From the NCBI RefSeq assembly GCF_000715075.1, contig NC_134103.1, positions 75,703,519 to 75,767,518 of the forward strand: a stretch of 64,000 nt of DNA, read 5' to 3'. Made by a program: the position numbers and the translations under genes. Below are positions 10,957 through 22,795 of the stretch, piece by piece. Below the pieces are notes generated by a model, which saw only the letters and a list, made by a program, of their open reading frames with translations, was not told where the DNA came from and did no database searches. This stretch comes from Nicotiana tabacum (lineage: Eukaryota > Streptophyta > Magnoliopsida > Solanales > Solanaceae). Numbering within the stretch: position 1 is the stretch's first letter; every line of letters begins with the position of its first letter.

Positions 10957-12480
10957 CATTTTGATTGGAAAAATATTTTCTTATCAATAGAAACGATTCT
11001 TTGGCGCGAGAATAAAGAAAAACAAAATATTAAACCATTTATTTCTTCTTCACATTAACTTCAACCCCAAAAAATTATCAATGCAACCAATTGCCTACTA
11101 CAAAAAAAAATATTTATTTCGCTTCCAAGAAACAAAAAAGGTGGAAGAACAAAACTGAAAACGTCCTTGTGAAAATAAAAAAGTTATGATGCCTATGAAA
11201 ATATATCTCATTTGAAGGAATTTGAAATTTGGGGAGAAAAAGATTTAAGAATTTGGAGATTTGATTCATGAAAAATAATAAAAATAAAAAATTCATGAAA
11301 GGATTTAATTTGATTTTGCTGGTACCCTATCCCAATATCCAAGTAAAGGATTCTACATTTAAGGAAAGACTAAAATATAGGTACATTTAGTTTTAACCAT
11401 AGTTTAGGCCTTTAGGAATTGATTTAATCTTGGCCTTTGGATTTGAAAAATGACATATGCCATTAAATTAGACTTGCACAAGTGAAATTGGAGAGATTCT
11501 ATACAAGAGGGGAGCCGGATCCATTTCTTCGTTAGACTTAACTCTACCTTAACAATTACTGATATAGCAATCCTAACTAAAAGCTAATATCCCTTTCAAT
11601 AGCTCAACATTGGAAAGGCAAAATCACGGTTTGAATGCAACTCAATATAACGGTTTGAATCCACTAGCTACTTATGCTAAGGCGTTACAACATGGAAACA
11701 CCATTTGATATAAGCTTTTATCTAAAAATAGTCAAAAATGTCTACCATTCGTCACAAATTCTAGGGGAAGAAGGAAAAAGGAACTTAGTCCGTACCCTCA
11801 GAAAGATTCCATGAATTTAGCATCTGAAGATTAGCACTAGTAATTAATTAACGATATCATCAAGATATGTCCAATTAGGTATGATCATCGGACCACTCTC
11901 CAAGCACGTAATTTTTGACCTGCGCAACTTTTAAAAGTAGTATTTTAAAAATATTTACTTATTTTCATTTTTATAGGATTTCAGTCAACTTTTAATTTTA
12001 ATTTTAAAACATAAGTTTAAAAACACAAAAATAGTTTTATAGTATTTCTTCTCTTATTATATATCTTTTTTTTTAAATTTATTTAAGCTTATTAGTATTT
12101 TATAATGATAATATTTTAATTTTTATCATTACTTTAACATAATTTTTTCTATCTTTTTATAACATTTAAAAAATACCAAAAATATTTTTATTTTAATATA
12201 TAGTTCACTTTAATAGTTTATTCTTATTAACTAAGATTAATTTGTATATTTTGGTAGTATTTTTTTTTAATTATTTTTGTTCAATGAGAAAGAATTGAAT
12301 TTGGGCCAATTGGGAGCTCATTTTCGGATTTTAGTGGCCCAGCAAGACAAATGCTCATTCTCCCCAACCCATTAGCCCACTCTCCACTTAAATTCAAGAT
12401 TTAATCTTAGCCATCTATTCCCCTCTAATCTAATGACCTATGTCAATTCTTACCCCATATAAAATCAAATTAAACACTAA
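10957..12480. other. AT-rich intron/intergenic stretch, no gene seen
   Basis: No coding resemblance on either strand. The part from 11935 to 12290 is strongly AT-rich low-complexity sequence. Confidence 0.5.
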
Positions 12481-12890
12481 TCTCTAAGGACCCAAGAAGA
12501 TATAAAAGGGCAGACCCTGATTTTGCAAAAACAGAGGATGGGCGATCTCCCTCACCCTAAGTGCGCCTCCCCCTTCAGACATACGGTTACTGAAAATCAC
12601 CAAACAAAAAGTTGTTTTCTTCTTCATTCATCCAGTTAACCCACCCTCTCGAAGAACCCCCTCTGTCATTCTCACCCGAATAAACCCATCTCCCTTACTT
12701 AGGAACCAGCAGCGGCACCCAATTCCAAAGTTCGTAGGTCGCTAGCTCTGTTCGTTGGTCATTAGTTCCGTTTGAGTTGTCGGCGAGGTTCCAGCGCCGC
12801 TGCGTTTTCTATTCGGATTCAGGCGGGTTTTAACTGTTGGGGTTCATTTGGCATCGATTCAACTATTGTAATTCCACCGGAGTTGCTTGT
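12481..12890 (+). other. LTR- or leader-like fragment with TATA box, unclassified
   Basis: AAGATATAAAAGGG at about 12497-12510 is a good TATA box. It is followed by a CT-rich, leader-like 350 bp that stops abruptly where the Tat-type LTR begins at about 12891. It could be the promoter part of an older LTR. No partner copy is present in this window. Confidence 0.3.
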
Positions 12891-13459
12891 TAATAGAAGC
12901 TTGAAAGAACAACTTTTCACTATAGGAGAATCTGATACTTGAATTACAATGTTAGCCAAAAACTTGCCTTTACAGAAATGATAACCATGCCCTTTATGGT
13001 AGAGGGATCTTACTTTAAATATAATTAGATATACTCAGTGGAAGACCCATGATAAACTAGCTTTTCCACAATTCCTGCCAAGATTCTCTCCTCTAGTGAG
13101 ATTGTAATAGTTTTTGTCTGTGAGCTCGATCTTGACTCGAGCTCTCGATCTTGGCTTGAGCTCGATTCTGACTCGAGCTCTCGATCTTGGCTTGAGCTCG
13201 ATTCTGACTCGAGCTCTCGAATTGATTCAGGGTCAATGTTGGTTGGTCTCTGGATCATAAGTTTGATAGTTTTACTTTGCATCATCGTTCGATTTGGATC
13301 CGAGCTTGATAATGATATCAAACTCGACATTGATCGGCCCCTCGGGTTCGAAGCTTGTTTGTATCGTCTTCGGAACCCATCTCGAGGTTTTACTTTGATC
13401 GATTATCTTTTGAAATCGATCAGACATACGAAGGTTGAAATCTATTTCGACTGTATACA
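12891..13459 (-). repeat. 3' LTR of the Tat-type element, truncated
   Basis: It matches the right LTR from about 19835 to its inner end. The element-side end is TGTATACAG on the minus strand at 13459. The outer portion present in the other LTR (19657-19834) is missing here. A minisatellite of about 42 bp (GAGCTCGATCTTGACTCGAG type) occupies about 13120-13216. Confidence 0.85.
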
Positions 13460-13475
13460 GATAGTCCCCTCGTTT
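13460..13475 (-). other. Polypurine tract of the Tat-type element
   Basis: The minus-strand ACGAGGGGACTATC directly precedes the TGTATACAG start of the 3' LTR. This supports the minus orientation and the LTR boundary. Confidence 0.55.
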
Positions 13476-13846
13476 CTCAGGAAGAATGTGGTGAGAAACG
13501 ATATGATATTTCAACGGCTCGATCGGATTATAAGCTGACATTTTTATCGGGCTCGATCATGATGCACGTGATAGCTGTCCCGTTAATTTAGTCTTTCAAG
13601 ACATTTAATGCATGTCAAACGGTGGTCGGCTACTGCTGATACTGAACCGCCATTGCTTAAACCTATAAATAACCATTCCTTTTATCATTTACCACTTTTA
13701 CATATTCAATCTTCCAAATTTCTCAAGTCCCTTTTCGTATTCTCTGGCTTACCCACAAATCTGTGATTTCTCTTTGCCAAAAATCCCCTCTTCAATTTTA
13801 CCAAATCTTTGTCACTTTCTTCTATTCCTCACCTTTGAATTCAAAA

Positions 13847-16407
13847 ATGGCGAAAACATCACAAACCATTCCTCAGAAAGAGAAGGCTTCATCTTCACAG
13901 TGTACCGCCGATGACACACCGGCAGAACCACGGCCTGAGGAGTGCGTTCCCGGGGCGTGTGTTCTCATTTTTGATTTTAAGGTCGATAAAGGCTCATCGG
14001 TCCCTGGCCGATATGAGCCAGTATCGAGGTACATGTGTTCGATAACTGAGAAGTACCTCAAACAGCTAAAGAAAGATTGAAATTGGGATAAAAAAAGAAG
14101 TAATAATTCCTACTTCTAACGAAGATATCACCACTTATGTGAAATAGTTTTTGAATGTGTATACTTACCCTTTCACGTTAGGTCCTCTCGATTCCGTTAT
14201 TATTGATTTCTGTCATCAATACCAAATAACTGTAGGCCAGGTCCATCCTTCTTTTTGGCGGATCGTTATCTTGATCTGATACTTTTTGAAAAAAATCGAG
14301 GGGATGCCGTTCACCCTCGACCATCTTATTTGATTGTACCGTCCTCGACTTTTTCGAGGAAGTTTAATAAAACTTCAGCGTCGGGCTACTAAAGCTCTGT
14401 TCTCGAGCATTGACGAGGATAGGGATCGGGGATGGATGGGCAGGTTCGTTCGAGTGAGGACTTCGAACCTGATTCCGACCGAAAAGATTCCCTTTCCCGG
14501 GGAGTGGAATATGAAACGTAAGTGTGATCCTGCTGTTATTTCCTTCTATTTTGTTATTTTATTTCTTTTCTCATCAATACTCTTCTTTTTATGATGCAGC
14601 AGTTCCCTGGATGCTTAGAGAAATTCCCGATCTCAAGAACTGGGTACGAGCTCTTGTTTCGACCTCCACATACGCCGAGCGCTCATGGCATGATTTGTCA
14701 AAGGGTCGGTGGGAGTCCAAAAATCATGGTAAGCCCCTTTCTCGTACTCTTTGATAATTCGAACGAGATACCTTCCAAATATTAATAAAATTTTCCATAT
14801 GCAGGTTTAGGCAAAGATGCGGTTTTGAGGCCCTTGTCCATCGAGGAAGAAACTTTGGCCTCTGTCCCGAAGCCAGTGAAGGAAAATAAAAGGAAAAGAG
14901 CCTCTGTTCCCGAAGATCCAAAACCGATGAAGAGGGCGGCTCGTAAGCTGAACAAGAATACCATTCCTTTGACCGTAGAATCAGTTATGCGTCTGAGGGA
15001 TGAAGAGGAGGAAGAAGAAGAGAACGATAGGTCTGCTTTGGCGGCCCGAACAAAGAAGACCATCGACGCTCCACAGGCAGCTGGATCGATGGAGGTTCAT
15101 AAGGCTCCGCCTCAAACTGAGGATATATCGGAGAGAGATTCAGGTAGAGTCCCCGAGTTGCTGGAGATCGAAGATGTTTCCCATCGAAGCCGACAGATGG
15201 GGGATATGTCTGAAGGGGCTCTTCCCGAATCTTTTCGAACCAAAGAGAATGCCCCAGATAACTCATTTGGGGCAGTAACAATCGAAGGCTCGCCCACCTT
15301 CCCTGCCTTTTCCGCAGGGGCGATTTGGGAAGTCCAAGCTTTGTGGTCTCTCAAATTAGATAAGCCTTATGATGGAGAGGATCCTTTTCGTGACATGTTT
15401 GTTGGCGTCGAAGACACTGCCGGTTCAAGTGACGCATCAGATCTTTTTCACAGAGTGCAGCAGGCTTTGAATCAGGTAGGCCTTAAATCATATGGCATTA
15501 CCTTTAAGTTTGCTTTTCTTTTTTGACTTCATTTCTTCTTTCTTTGCATGTCCTGGCAGTTCATCGAGAATCATGTTCTCAGTCCCGAACCGAGCTGCAT
15601 CGATACGAGGCCGAGCTTTAACGGGTTACGGAGGAGAGGAACTCCTTAAAGCTCCCTTTGGGCCAAAGGGGAGAGGAAATAAAAGACCTCCAAGCTGAGT
15701 GGGCCAGGGCTCACCAAGATCAGATCGATCTATTCGAGCAGGTAATAATACTTTTAAAAGCCTATGGGCTTGATATCGGAACGATGGCTAATCTTTCGGT
15801 CTCACAGCTGCAACAGAAAATCGAGATGATCGGAAAATTCCGTGAAGAAGTTGATGTGATAAGAGCGGAGTCTTTGAAGTGGAAAGAAGGAATGGACCGC
15901 TTTGCTATAGAGAAAAAAACTGCTCGAGCTCAATTGTCATCGGCCGAAAACCAACTTCAAAAAATGAAGGAGAAAAGCTCGGTCCAAGCAAGAGGAATAG
16001 AGGAGCTCGAGGCTCGGTTGACCTCTGTACTTGCCAAGGCCGAATCTGACGCCGAAAAGGCAAAGGCCGATGCAGATGCACTCATGGCCATCTATCAGGC
16101 CTATGCTGAAGCTGCCCAGGTCCAAGCAAGAGAGGCAACCGAGACCGCCGATAGTCGAGCACATTGGGTCACTGAACTTGCTAAGTGCCGATCTCGAAGG
16201 GAGACCCTCGAGGAGATCCATGCTCGAGGTTTCGACCTCGCTAAAGAGATAAAAAGGGCCAAAGAACTTGAAGCCGATGCTGAAGCCTTGGTTTTCGATG
16301 ACGATGATGATGACAATGATGACGACGATAGGAGTAAGAGCGGATCCGAGAACGGGGGGGAACCCGATAGAGAAGAGACCGCTCCTGTGGATAACCAGGA
16401 AGCTTAG
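13847..16407 (+). pseudogene. Antisense ORF of the Tat-type element, spliced and degenerate
   Basis: It starts MAKTSQTIPQKEKASSS at 13847 and runs to a stop at about 14080, where the reading frame is broken although family-like text continues (TYPFTLGPLDS, then SFWRIVI near 14265). Further segments are 14334-14520 (YRPRLFRGSLIKLQRRATKA), 14600-14728 (DLKNWVRALVSTSTYAERSW), 14805-15474 (acidic, low complexity) and about 15559-16407. The last ends in a long Ala/Glu/Lys-rich coiled coil and an acidic tail. GT...AG sites bound the gaps, so the ORF was spliced. Such proteins are common in Nicotiana annotations as unknown or plant-mobile-domain-like. Their function is unknown. There is at least one stop (about 14078), another stop near 14148, and a frame break near 15650. 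Confidence 0.7.
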
Positions 16408-16619
16408 TCCTTAGTTTTTACATTGTAATCAATCATGTAAAAAATTTTGTATATAAAAACATCCCTTTTTTTTGCCGACTTGCTTCTGTTTTGTTTCCTG
16501 TCTTGTGAAGACTTTATTCACGCCTTAATCAAATTTGGACTTCGTAGCCTCCATAACCAAGCGAGCGCTTACTCAAACTTGAAGCAATGTAGGCCTCATG
16601 CTTATTAGTTGAGTCAGTG
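16408..16619. other. 3' region of the antisense ORF
   Basis: Short trailer with AT-rich polyadenylation-like text (TTGTATATAAAAACATC) near 16447-16465. It then passes into the tandem-repeat block. Confidence 0.4.
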
Positions 16620-17755
16620 ATTCGAGCTCGAAGAAATAAAGCCCGTAAGCGTAATGGTCGAGTGAGTGCTTGCTAGAACTCAAAATAAAAATAACCCGTA
16701 GGTTTAATAGTCGAGTGAATGATTCGAACTCGAAATAATGTAGCCCGTAGGCGTAATGGTCGAGTGAGTGCTTGCTCGAACTTGAAATAAAAGTAGCCCG
16801 TAAGCTTAATGGTCGAGTGAGTGCTTGCTCGAACTCGAATTAAAAGTAGCCCGCAGGCTTAGTAGTTGAGTGAATAATTCGAACTCAAAATAAAAGTATC
16901 CCGTAGGCCTAGTTTTCGAGTGAATGATTCGAACTCGAAATAATGTAGCCCGTAGGCGTAATGGTCGAGTGAGTGCTTGCTCGAACTTGAAATAAAAGTA
17001 GCCTGTAGGCCTAGTAGTCGAGTAAATGATTCGAACTTGAAATAATGTAACCCGTAGGCGTAATGGTCGAGTGAGTGCTTGCTCGAACTCGAAATAAAAG
17101 TAGCCCGTAGGCTTAGTAGTCGAGTGAATGATTCGAACTCGAAATAATGTAGCCCTTAGGCATAATGGTCGAGTGAGTGCTTGCTCGAACTCGAAATAAA
17201 AGTAGCCCGTAGGCTTAGTAGTCAAGTGAATGATTCGAACTCGAAGTAATGTAGCCCGTAGGCATAATGGTCGAGTGAGTGCTTGCTCGAACTCAAAATA
17301 AAATAGCCCGTAGGCTTAGTAGTTGAGTGAATGATTCAAACTCGAAGTAATGTAGCCTGTAGGCATAATGGTCGAGTGAGTGCTTGCTCAAACTCGAAAT
17401 AAAAGTAGCTCGTAGGCTTAGTAGTCGAGTGAATGATTCGAACTCGAAGTAATATAGCCCGTAGGCGTAATGGTCGAGTGAGTGGTTGCTCGAACTTGAA
17501 ATAAAAGTAGCCCGTAGGCTTAGTAGTCGAGTGAATGATTCGAACTCGAAGTAATGTGGCCTGTGGGCGTAATGGTCGAGTGAGTGCTTGCTCGAACTCG
17601 AAATAAAAGTAGCCCGTAGGCTTAGTAGTCGAGTGAATGATTCGAACTCGAAGTAAAAGTAGCTCGCATGCTTAGTAGTCGAGTGAATGATTCAAACTCA
17701 AAATTAATGTAGCTCGTAGGCATAATGGTCGAGTGAGTACTTGCTCGAACTCGAT
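16620..17755. repeat. Tandem repeat block, two alternating units of about 50 bp each
   Basis: Unit A contains GGTCGAGTGAGTGCTTGCTC and unit B contains AGTCGAGTGAATGATTCGAA. They mostly alternate, giving a period near 100 bp for about ten periods. AGCCCGTAGGC and a run resembling CGAACTCGAAATAA link the units. The open frames reported across it are by-products of the repeat. Arrays of this kind sit next to the antisense ORF in Tat-lineage elements. Confidence 0.9.
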
Positions 17756-18314
17756 CCTCTTTGCATAGTAAATTTTGGATATAAGATATCGGTAAAGAAG
17801 AGAGCTTTCTTTGCAAGTCATTATACATGTGTTCATGTTTTGCGTCAGGGCTCGGTCCAATTATATGAGCATGGTTCGTTTTGACCATTTAGCTCTTACA
17901 ATGTTTCCTATCGAGACACTGTTTGTCATGAAATAACAAAGTAACTTCCTTTGCATCGTACTTGATAATTGTCGTTGATATGTTTGATGACGATGGTATG
18001 CCCCCCAGTATTCGAGGTTGATTGTAAAGAGGCCTCGAATACTGTTGAATTATTCCGAGTTAGCACGATCAATGGTTGCCTTATTAAAAAACCTTGCCGA
18101 AAAACCCATTTGGGACAAAACCGGTCTAAGAAAAAAAAGAGTGCAACACGTGCTTTCAGACCTAAGGCTTCGTGTTGAATAATCCATCTTTGTTCCTGAT
18201 CGAGTTCATTAATCCTCGTCTTTGGTCGAACACCTACATTGGTTAGTTTTGAAATATAATTGAATCGGGGGGGGGGGGGTCGTACCTTAGCAATAGTATT
18301 ATTTTAGCCGTTTA
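17756..18314. other. Degenerate internal region of the Tat-type element
   Basis: No coding resemblance. It probably marks the junction left when pol was lost. A run of 13 G residues occurs at about 18267-18279. Confidence 0.5.
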
Positions 18315-19522
18315 TCACACCGAGCTTGTAGGATTTCCATTATAAGGCCGGTATCGATTTTTGATCGATCTCTGTTCTCGGTTGGCAACCCTTTTAATAA
18401 CGGACCCAGAACCCAACTGATTGTCTTCGATTCTTATTTTGGATTGATACCGATTATGCGTATCGGCCCAAGTAATAGCTGGGTACTCGATCAGGTTATG
18501 CTTCAGCCGTCGTGAAGCCATCGAGCTTCGTTCGTTTAGTCCTTGAGTGAAATCTTGAACAACCCAATCATCTGTGAATGGAGGTAGATCCATTCATTCC
18601 ATTTGGAAACGAGATACGAATTCTCTTAGCGTTTCGTTATCCTTTTGTCTTACCTTGAATAGGTTCGATTTCCTGGTTTCGACCTTTATGGCCCCAGCAT
18701 GTGCTTTTACGAAAGAATCTGCAAGCAAAGCAAAAGAATCGATAGAGTTAGACGGTAAATTATGATACCATATCATTGCTCCCTTTGTCAGGGTTTCACC
18801 AATTTTTTTCAATAATACAAATTCGATTTCATCGTTCTCTAGATCGTTCCCTTTGATGGCATATGTGTAAGAGGTGACATGTTCGTTGGGATCGGTCGTT
18901 CCATTATATTTAGGAATATCGGGCATGCAAAACTTCTTTGGAATCAGTTTAGGAGCCGCGCTTGGGGGGGGGAAAGACTTTTGCACAAATTGTTTTGAAT
19001 CCAAACCTTTATCATTGGTGGAGCTCCCGGGATCTGATCGACCCTGGAGTTATATGTTTCTACTTTTTTATCGTTGGCTTCGACTCACTTTGTGAGTTCC
19101 TCGAGCAATTTAGCAATTTCGGGAGCAGTCCCCGATTCTTGTTCATTTAACTTCACTATGGCTGGCTCCGTTTTGTGGGTGATTTCTCAAGATGGATTGG
19201 GCTCCGACCTGCTTTGTAGCTGGATTTGGCTCTGCAACTGAGCTATTGCTGCCTGTTGAGCTTGCAACATTTCGAAAATTATACGCAAGCTGATGCCGTT
19301 TTCCTCGACATTATGGGTATCTCGAGCTGCAGATCGAGTGCCTCCATGAATGCTATTTTCGGGTTCAGAATGTAGGTTTGCCTCAATGGCCACATGCGAA
19401 TTGATATCTATCGGTGCTCTGATTCGAAATCCAACGGCATTGACAAGTGATCTTTCGGTGCTGGGTGTCAAGTTATTGTTCTCATCTTGAAGACTGGCTT
19501 CGTTGTCGATCGGCGTGGCCAT
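18315..19522 (-). pseudogene. Tat-type gag, broken
   Basis: The N-terminus MATPIDNEASLQDENN starts at 19522. After stops near 19187 and 19100, a frame continues with PKLIPKKFCMPDIPKYNGTT and DPNEHVTSYTYAIKGNDLEN, the typical start of a Retrotrans_gag domain. WYHNLP (W, Y and P conserved in gag) follows, then LREFVSRFQME near 18594. The last part, MDLPPFTDDWVVQDFTQGLN, ends at 18315. The stops near 19187 and 19098 are TGA where relatives have Arg codons, fitting CGA to TGA changes. The protein would form the particle shell of the element. Nothing downstream encodes pol. Confidence 0.8.
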
Positions 19523-19636
19523 TTGACTGGTAGTTAGTCGTTGCTAATTCGAAATCCAAGATATTTTCGGAAACAAGCGCAAAACACAACGGTGTATTTT
19601 TGCAGATTCGTATCAAATAATCACTGTTATCCTTAG

Positions 19637-19653
19637 CCCCACGGTGGGCACCA
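19637..19653 (-). other. Primer-binding site of the Tat-type element
   Basis: The minus-strand TGGTGCCCACCGTGGGG lies three bases inside the LTR end (19657). It is the expected position for tRNA priming. The priming tRNA was not identified. Confidence 0.65.
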
Positions 19654-19656
19654 AAA

Positions 19657-20397
19657 TGTTTACCCGAAAAACGAATAGAGTTGAATTTGTACGTAGTTCT
19701 AAGAATATGTGGTGTAGCTTAATACAAATCGTAAGGATAAATAAAAATATCAAGTAAAGATTGCAAAGAATGCAAAATATACAAGGTTGTAAAGAAAATG
19801 AAATTTTGGATTAAACAAGTGGAATCAGATTAAGAAGCTTGAAAGAACAACTCTTCACTATAGGAGAATGTGATGCTTGAATTACAATATTAGCCAAAAA
19901 CTTGCCTTTACAGAAATGATAACCATGTCCTTTATAGTAGAGGGATCTTGCTTTAAATATAATTAAAAATACTTAGTGGGAGACCCATGATAAACCATCT
20001 TTTTCACAATTCTTGCCAAGATTGTCTCCTCTAGTGGGATTGCAACGGCTTTTGTCTGTGAGCTCGATCTTGACTCGAGCTCTCGATCTTGGCTTGAGCT
20101 CGACTCTGACTCGAGCTCTCGATCTTGGCTTGAGCTCGATTCTGACTCGAGCTCTCGAATTGATTCGGGGTCAATGTTGGTCGGTCTCTGGATCATAAGC
20201 CTGATAGCTTTACTTTGCGTCATCATTCGATTGGGATCCAAGCTTGATAATGATATCGAACTCGACATTGAACGGCCCCTCGGGTTCGAAACTTGTTTGT
20301 ACCATCTTCGGAACCCATCTCGAGGTTTTACTTCGATCGATTATCTTTCGAACTCGATCAGACGTACGAAAGCCGAGATCTATTTCGACTGTATACG
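19657..20397 (-). repeat. 5' LTR of the Tat-type element
   Basis: A 741-bp LTR: plus strand TGTTTACCCG at 19657 to GTATAC at 20396. Base 20397 is G where the left copy has A, so the CA end is mutated. It carries the same minisatellite of about 42 bp as the other LTR (about 20065-20160). Confidence 0.85.
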
Positions 20398-22198
20398 TTA
20401 GCTTCTCAATGTTATATTGTATTAATTGTTGATGCCCTCTTATGTCAACCGAAGTTTTGCTTTCCTGCAAAATATTCTGTTCTTGATCCATGAAACTTTT
20501 CAATTCATTTATGTTATCATCTTTATTGGCAAAATTATGTACTAATTTTTGGTTTCTTTACAACTGAAATGCTTAGTTTATTTATTGTACTTTTTGTTCG
20601 TTTTAGATTTCAATCATATATAGGTACGTAGTTGATGTTCATCCATGTTGGAAAGTTAGATGGTATAATGCTAAAGAAATTCATCTTCGATCATTTTGAA
20701 AAAAACGTATATACTTTGGACTACAAAATGTGCATGGATTAGCTAGAGCATCTTTTTTTAAGAACTTTAACACTTTTACTAAGGTATGAACACTTCCAAT
20801 AATTTATATATATCATTGATAAATTCTATAAATTCTTGGTCTTACAATAATCTCAAATTAGCTTTAGAAAAATAATTCATGAACAATGGTAGCTTTCTTT
20901 AGGCGCGATTAATAATAAATCATCGTGACTATGGGTACGGTTCCCGTGGCATAGACATGATACATAATTCCCGTTTTGGGTATGCATTTCATGCGACTCG
21001 ACCATAACTTCAAATAATAATAAAAATTAACATGTTGTAAATCGCGGGTGCGTTTCAAGTAACGCGATTTGTACAAAAACAAACGAGTGCGCGACATCGT
21101 GACTTGTTCAAACAAATTCCATAAATAATTAAAAGCGATTAAAAAGTTAAAAATGCACAATAGGTTCTAAATATATAATTAATCAGATAATTAGGCCAAT
21201 TATTAATAGTTAAGCGACCGTGCTAAAACCACGGTATTCGGGAGTGTCTCACACCTTCTTCTGGGTTAACAGAATTCCTTACCCGGTCTTCTGTGTTCGC
21301 GGACCATAAATGGAGTCAATATTTCTCGATTAAGGATTTAAAATAAACCGGTGACTTGGGACACCATAATAATTATTCCAAGTGACGACTTTGATTAGAT
21401 AAATAATCTCATTTCGATTATCTCACTTTAATTAGAAAAACTCTCTATTCCCCTATTCTCTCGGAAAAAAAGGAGATGTGACACACTCTATTTCTTTAAC
21501 CCTTTTTCTAATCTTTGTTATTTCTTGTTGACGATAAACTATATTATATATAAATATTGCACTCCAAGAAATCTATTAAACAGAGATCTTCATAGAACTG
21601 ACTCCTCGTCACCTATATTGTTTCTTATCAGCACTAACTTTTAACAGAGAGAGCATATGATAATCTCAACTTATATAAAGTATATAAAAGAATCAGCCAA
21701 ACTATATGTCCTACCTTTAAAATGCCATTTATCTACCACAAATAAAACATTAGCTAATCTATGTCCCACCTAATTTAAATGTAACTATTTACCTACCACA
21801 AAGAGAAGTCCATATATCCAAAAGAGTTTTAAACTACTCAAAAAGAAAGATTAAAAAAAAAAAAAAGGGAGTGTGGGTAATGGAAAAACGTTGGGGGTGT
21901 TTACCGACAAAATCAAGATTAAAGGTAGAGATATTACTTGGAAAAACAGCAGGGTATATTTTTAAAAAAAGGGTACTTCTCTATATTTGAAATCTCTTCT
22001 AAACTTTCACTTTTACAACTAATATCATGCTCTTTCAATCACAAAAATGTTACTGACATGTTTACACTACCATAAATGATAAGAGTACTGTCAAATGTAT
22101 TAATTATTAAACTAGTCAAATACTGGCACATTAATCAAATAAATAAAACTGGAGGAGTACTAGTGTAATTAGTAAGTTGTACGAGTAGTTTTACTTAC
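20398..22198. other. Intron-2 remnant with degenerate dispersed repeats
   Basis: No gene is seen. The part at about 21215-21370 (CCACGGTATTCGGGAGTGTC, CAGAATTCCTTACCCGG) looks like a widespread Solanaceae LTR text, but no boundaries or partner copy are visible. Confidence 0.4.
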
Positions 22199-22367
22199 GT
22201 ATTCAGATACAGATCCAGAAAGAATTAATGCGCCCGAAAAATCCCCAAATACTGGTAAGCGACACGAAAATTGAAACATCCACATAACCCAAAGCTAACC
22301 CCATTTGTCCCAAATTATTCATCACTGCCAAACCAGTCCCAACTCCGCAAAGGAACGACACAAACAA
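22199..22367 (-). pseudogene. NFD4/nodulin-like MFS transporter, second exon, broken
   Basis: The minus strand reads LFVSFLCGVGTGLAVMNNLG, then ALGYVDVSIFVSLTSIWGFF and GRI. After a four-base insertion near 22224-22230 it continues SGSVSEY up to a donor-like GTAAGT at 22193-22198. This is the conserved middle segment of the family (GVGTGLAVMNN, SIWGFFGRI) that is missing between exons 1 and 3. The acceptor side has become a TA microsatellite (about 22370-22381) and no AG lies where it should. This lesion and the frameshift make the exon unusable. Confidence 0.83.
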
Positions 22368-22795
22368 TTTATATATATATATCTATCTATAAGTAAAAAA
22401 CACTTAATTAAAAAATTAAATTACTAAATTACCCTTATTAAAACCTAATTACCCTATTTATAAAAACAGACGCCTGCAAATAATACAAACTCTTCGTACC
22501 CTTTCGTAACAGTCATAACCGTTCAATTCACAAACTTACACGGTTTACAATCAATTTTTACAATGGTCAGAAATTCTTTTAGACCACTTGCTCCACCATA
22601 AGAATTTTCAGCACATCACTCTATGAAAAAAATGGTCTGAGATTAACAGTAAACTACCGAATAAGATTTTGTCCATCTTTTTACTGTTTTGATGCCTCAA
22701 GAAAAGAGAGGGTAAGCAAGGAGGCAGTTTCTCAAAAGTTTTTGGTGCATATGTTACAAAGCCGAAGTTGTGCAATTTTAATAACAAAATACGTC
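22368..22795. other. Intron-1 remnant of the transporter gene, non-coding
   Basis: It begins with a TA microsatellite and then AT-rich sequence. No gene is seen. It ends at the target duplication ACGTC (22791-22795) of the Tekay-type element. Confidence 0.45.

Larger units (their letters stand above)
12891..20397 (-). mobile_element. Tat-type Ty3/gypsy element, pol-less, with antisense ORF
   Basis: Two direct repeats (12891-13459 and 19657-20397) bound a minus-oriented element. Next to the right LTR is a primer-binding-site-like sequence, followed by gag (19522 to 18315). No protease, reverse transcriptase or integrase is seen. Instead there is a tandem-repeat block (about 16620-17755) and then an ORF in the opposite orientation (13847-16407) before the left LTR. 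An antisense ORF and tandem repeats between pol and the 3' LTR are known for the Tat/Ogre/Grande lineage. The left LTR lacks roughly its outer 180 bp, so no target duplication can be checked. The element lies in the second intron of the dismembered transporter gene. Confidence 0.8.

Noticed and set aside
13025..13541. Ser/Glu-rich open frames in the Tat LTR (also at 19963-20268)
   Set aside because: They are translations of the 42-bp minisatellite inside both LTRs and have no start context or family resemblance.
16620..17755. CRISPR-like array
   Set aside because: Direct repeats without unique spacers, in a plant nuclear retroelement.
16806..17888. Open frames across the tandem array (repeated FYFEFEQALTRPL)
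   Set aside because: The repeat unit happens to lack stops in one frame. The frames follow the repeat, not a gene.
18267..18279. G13 run as a regulatory G-quadruplex
   Set aside because: A single homopolymer run in decayed DNA, possibly a sequencing length error; no separate G-tracts to form a stable pattern.
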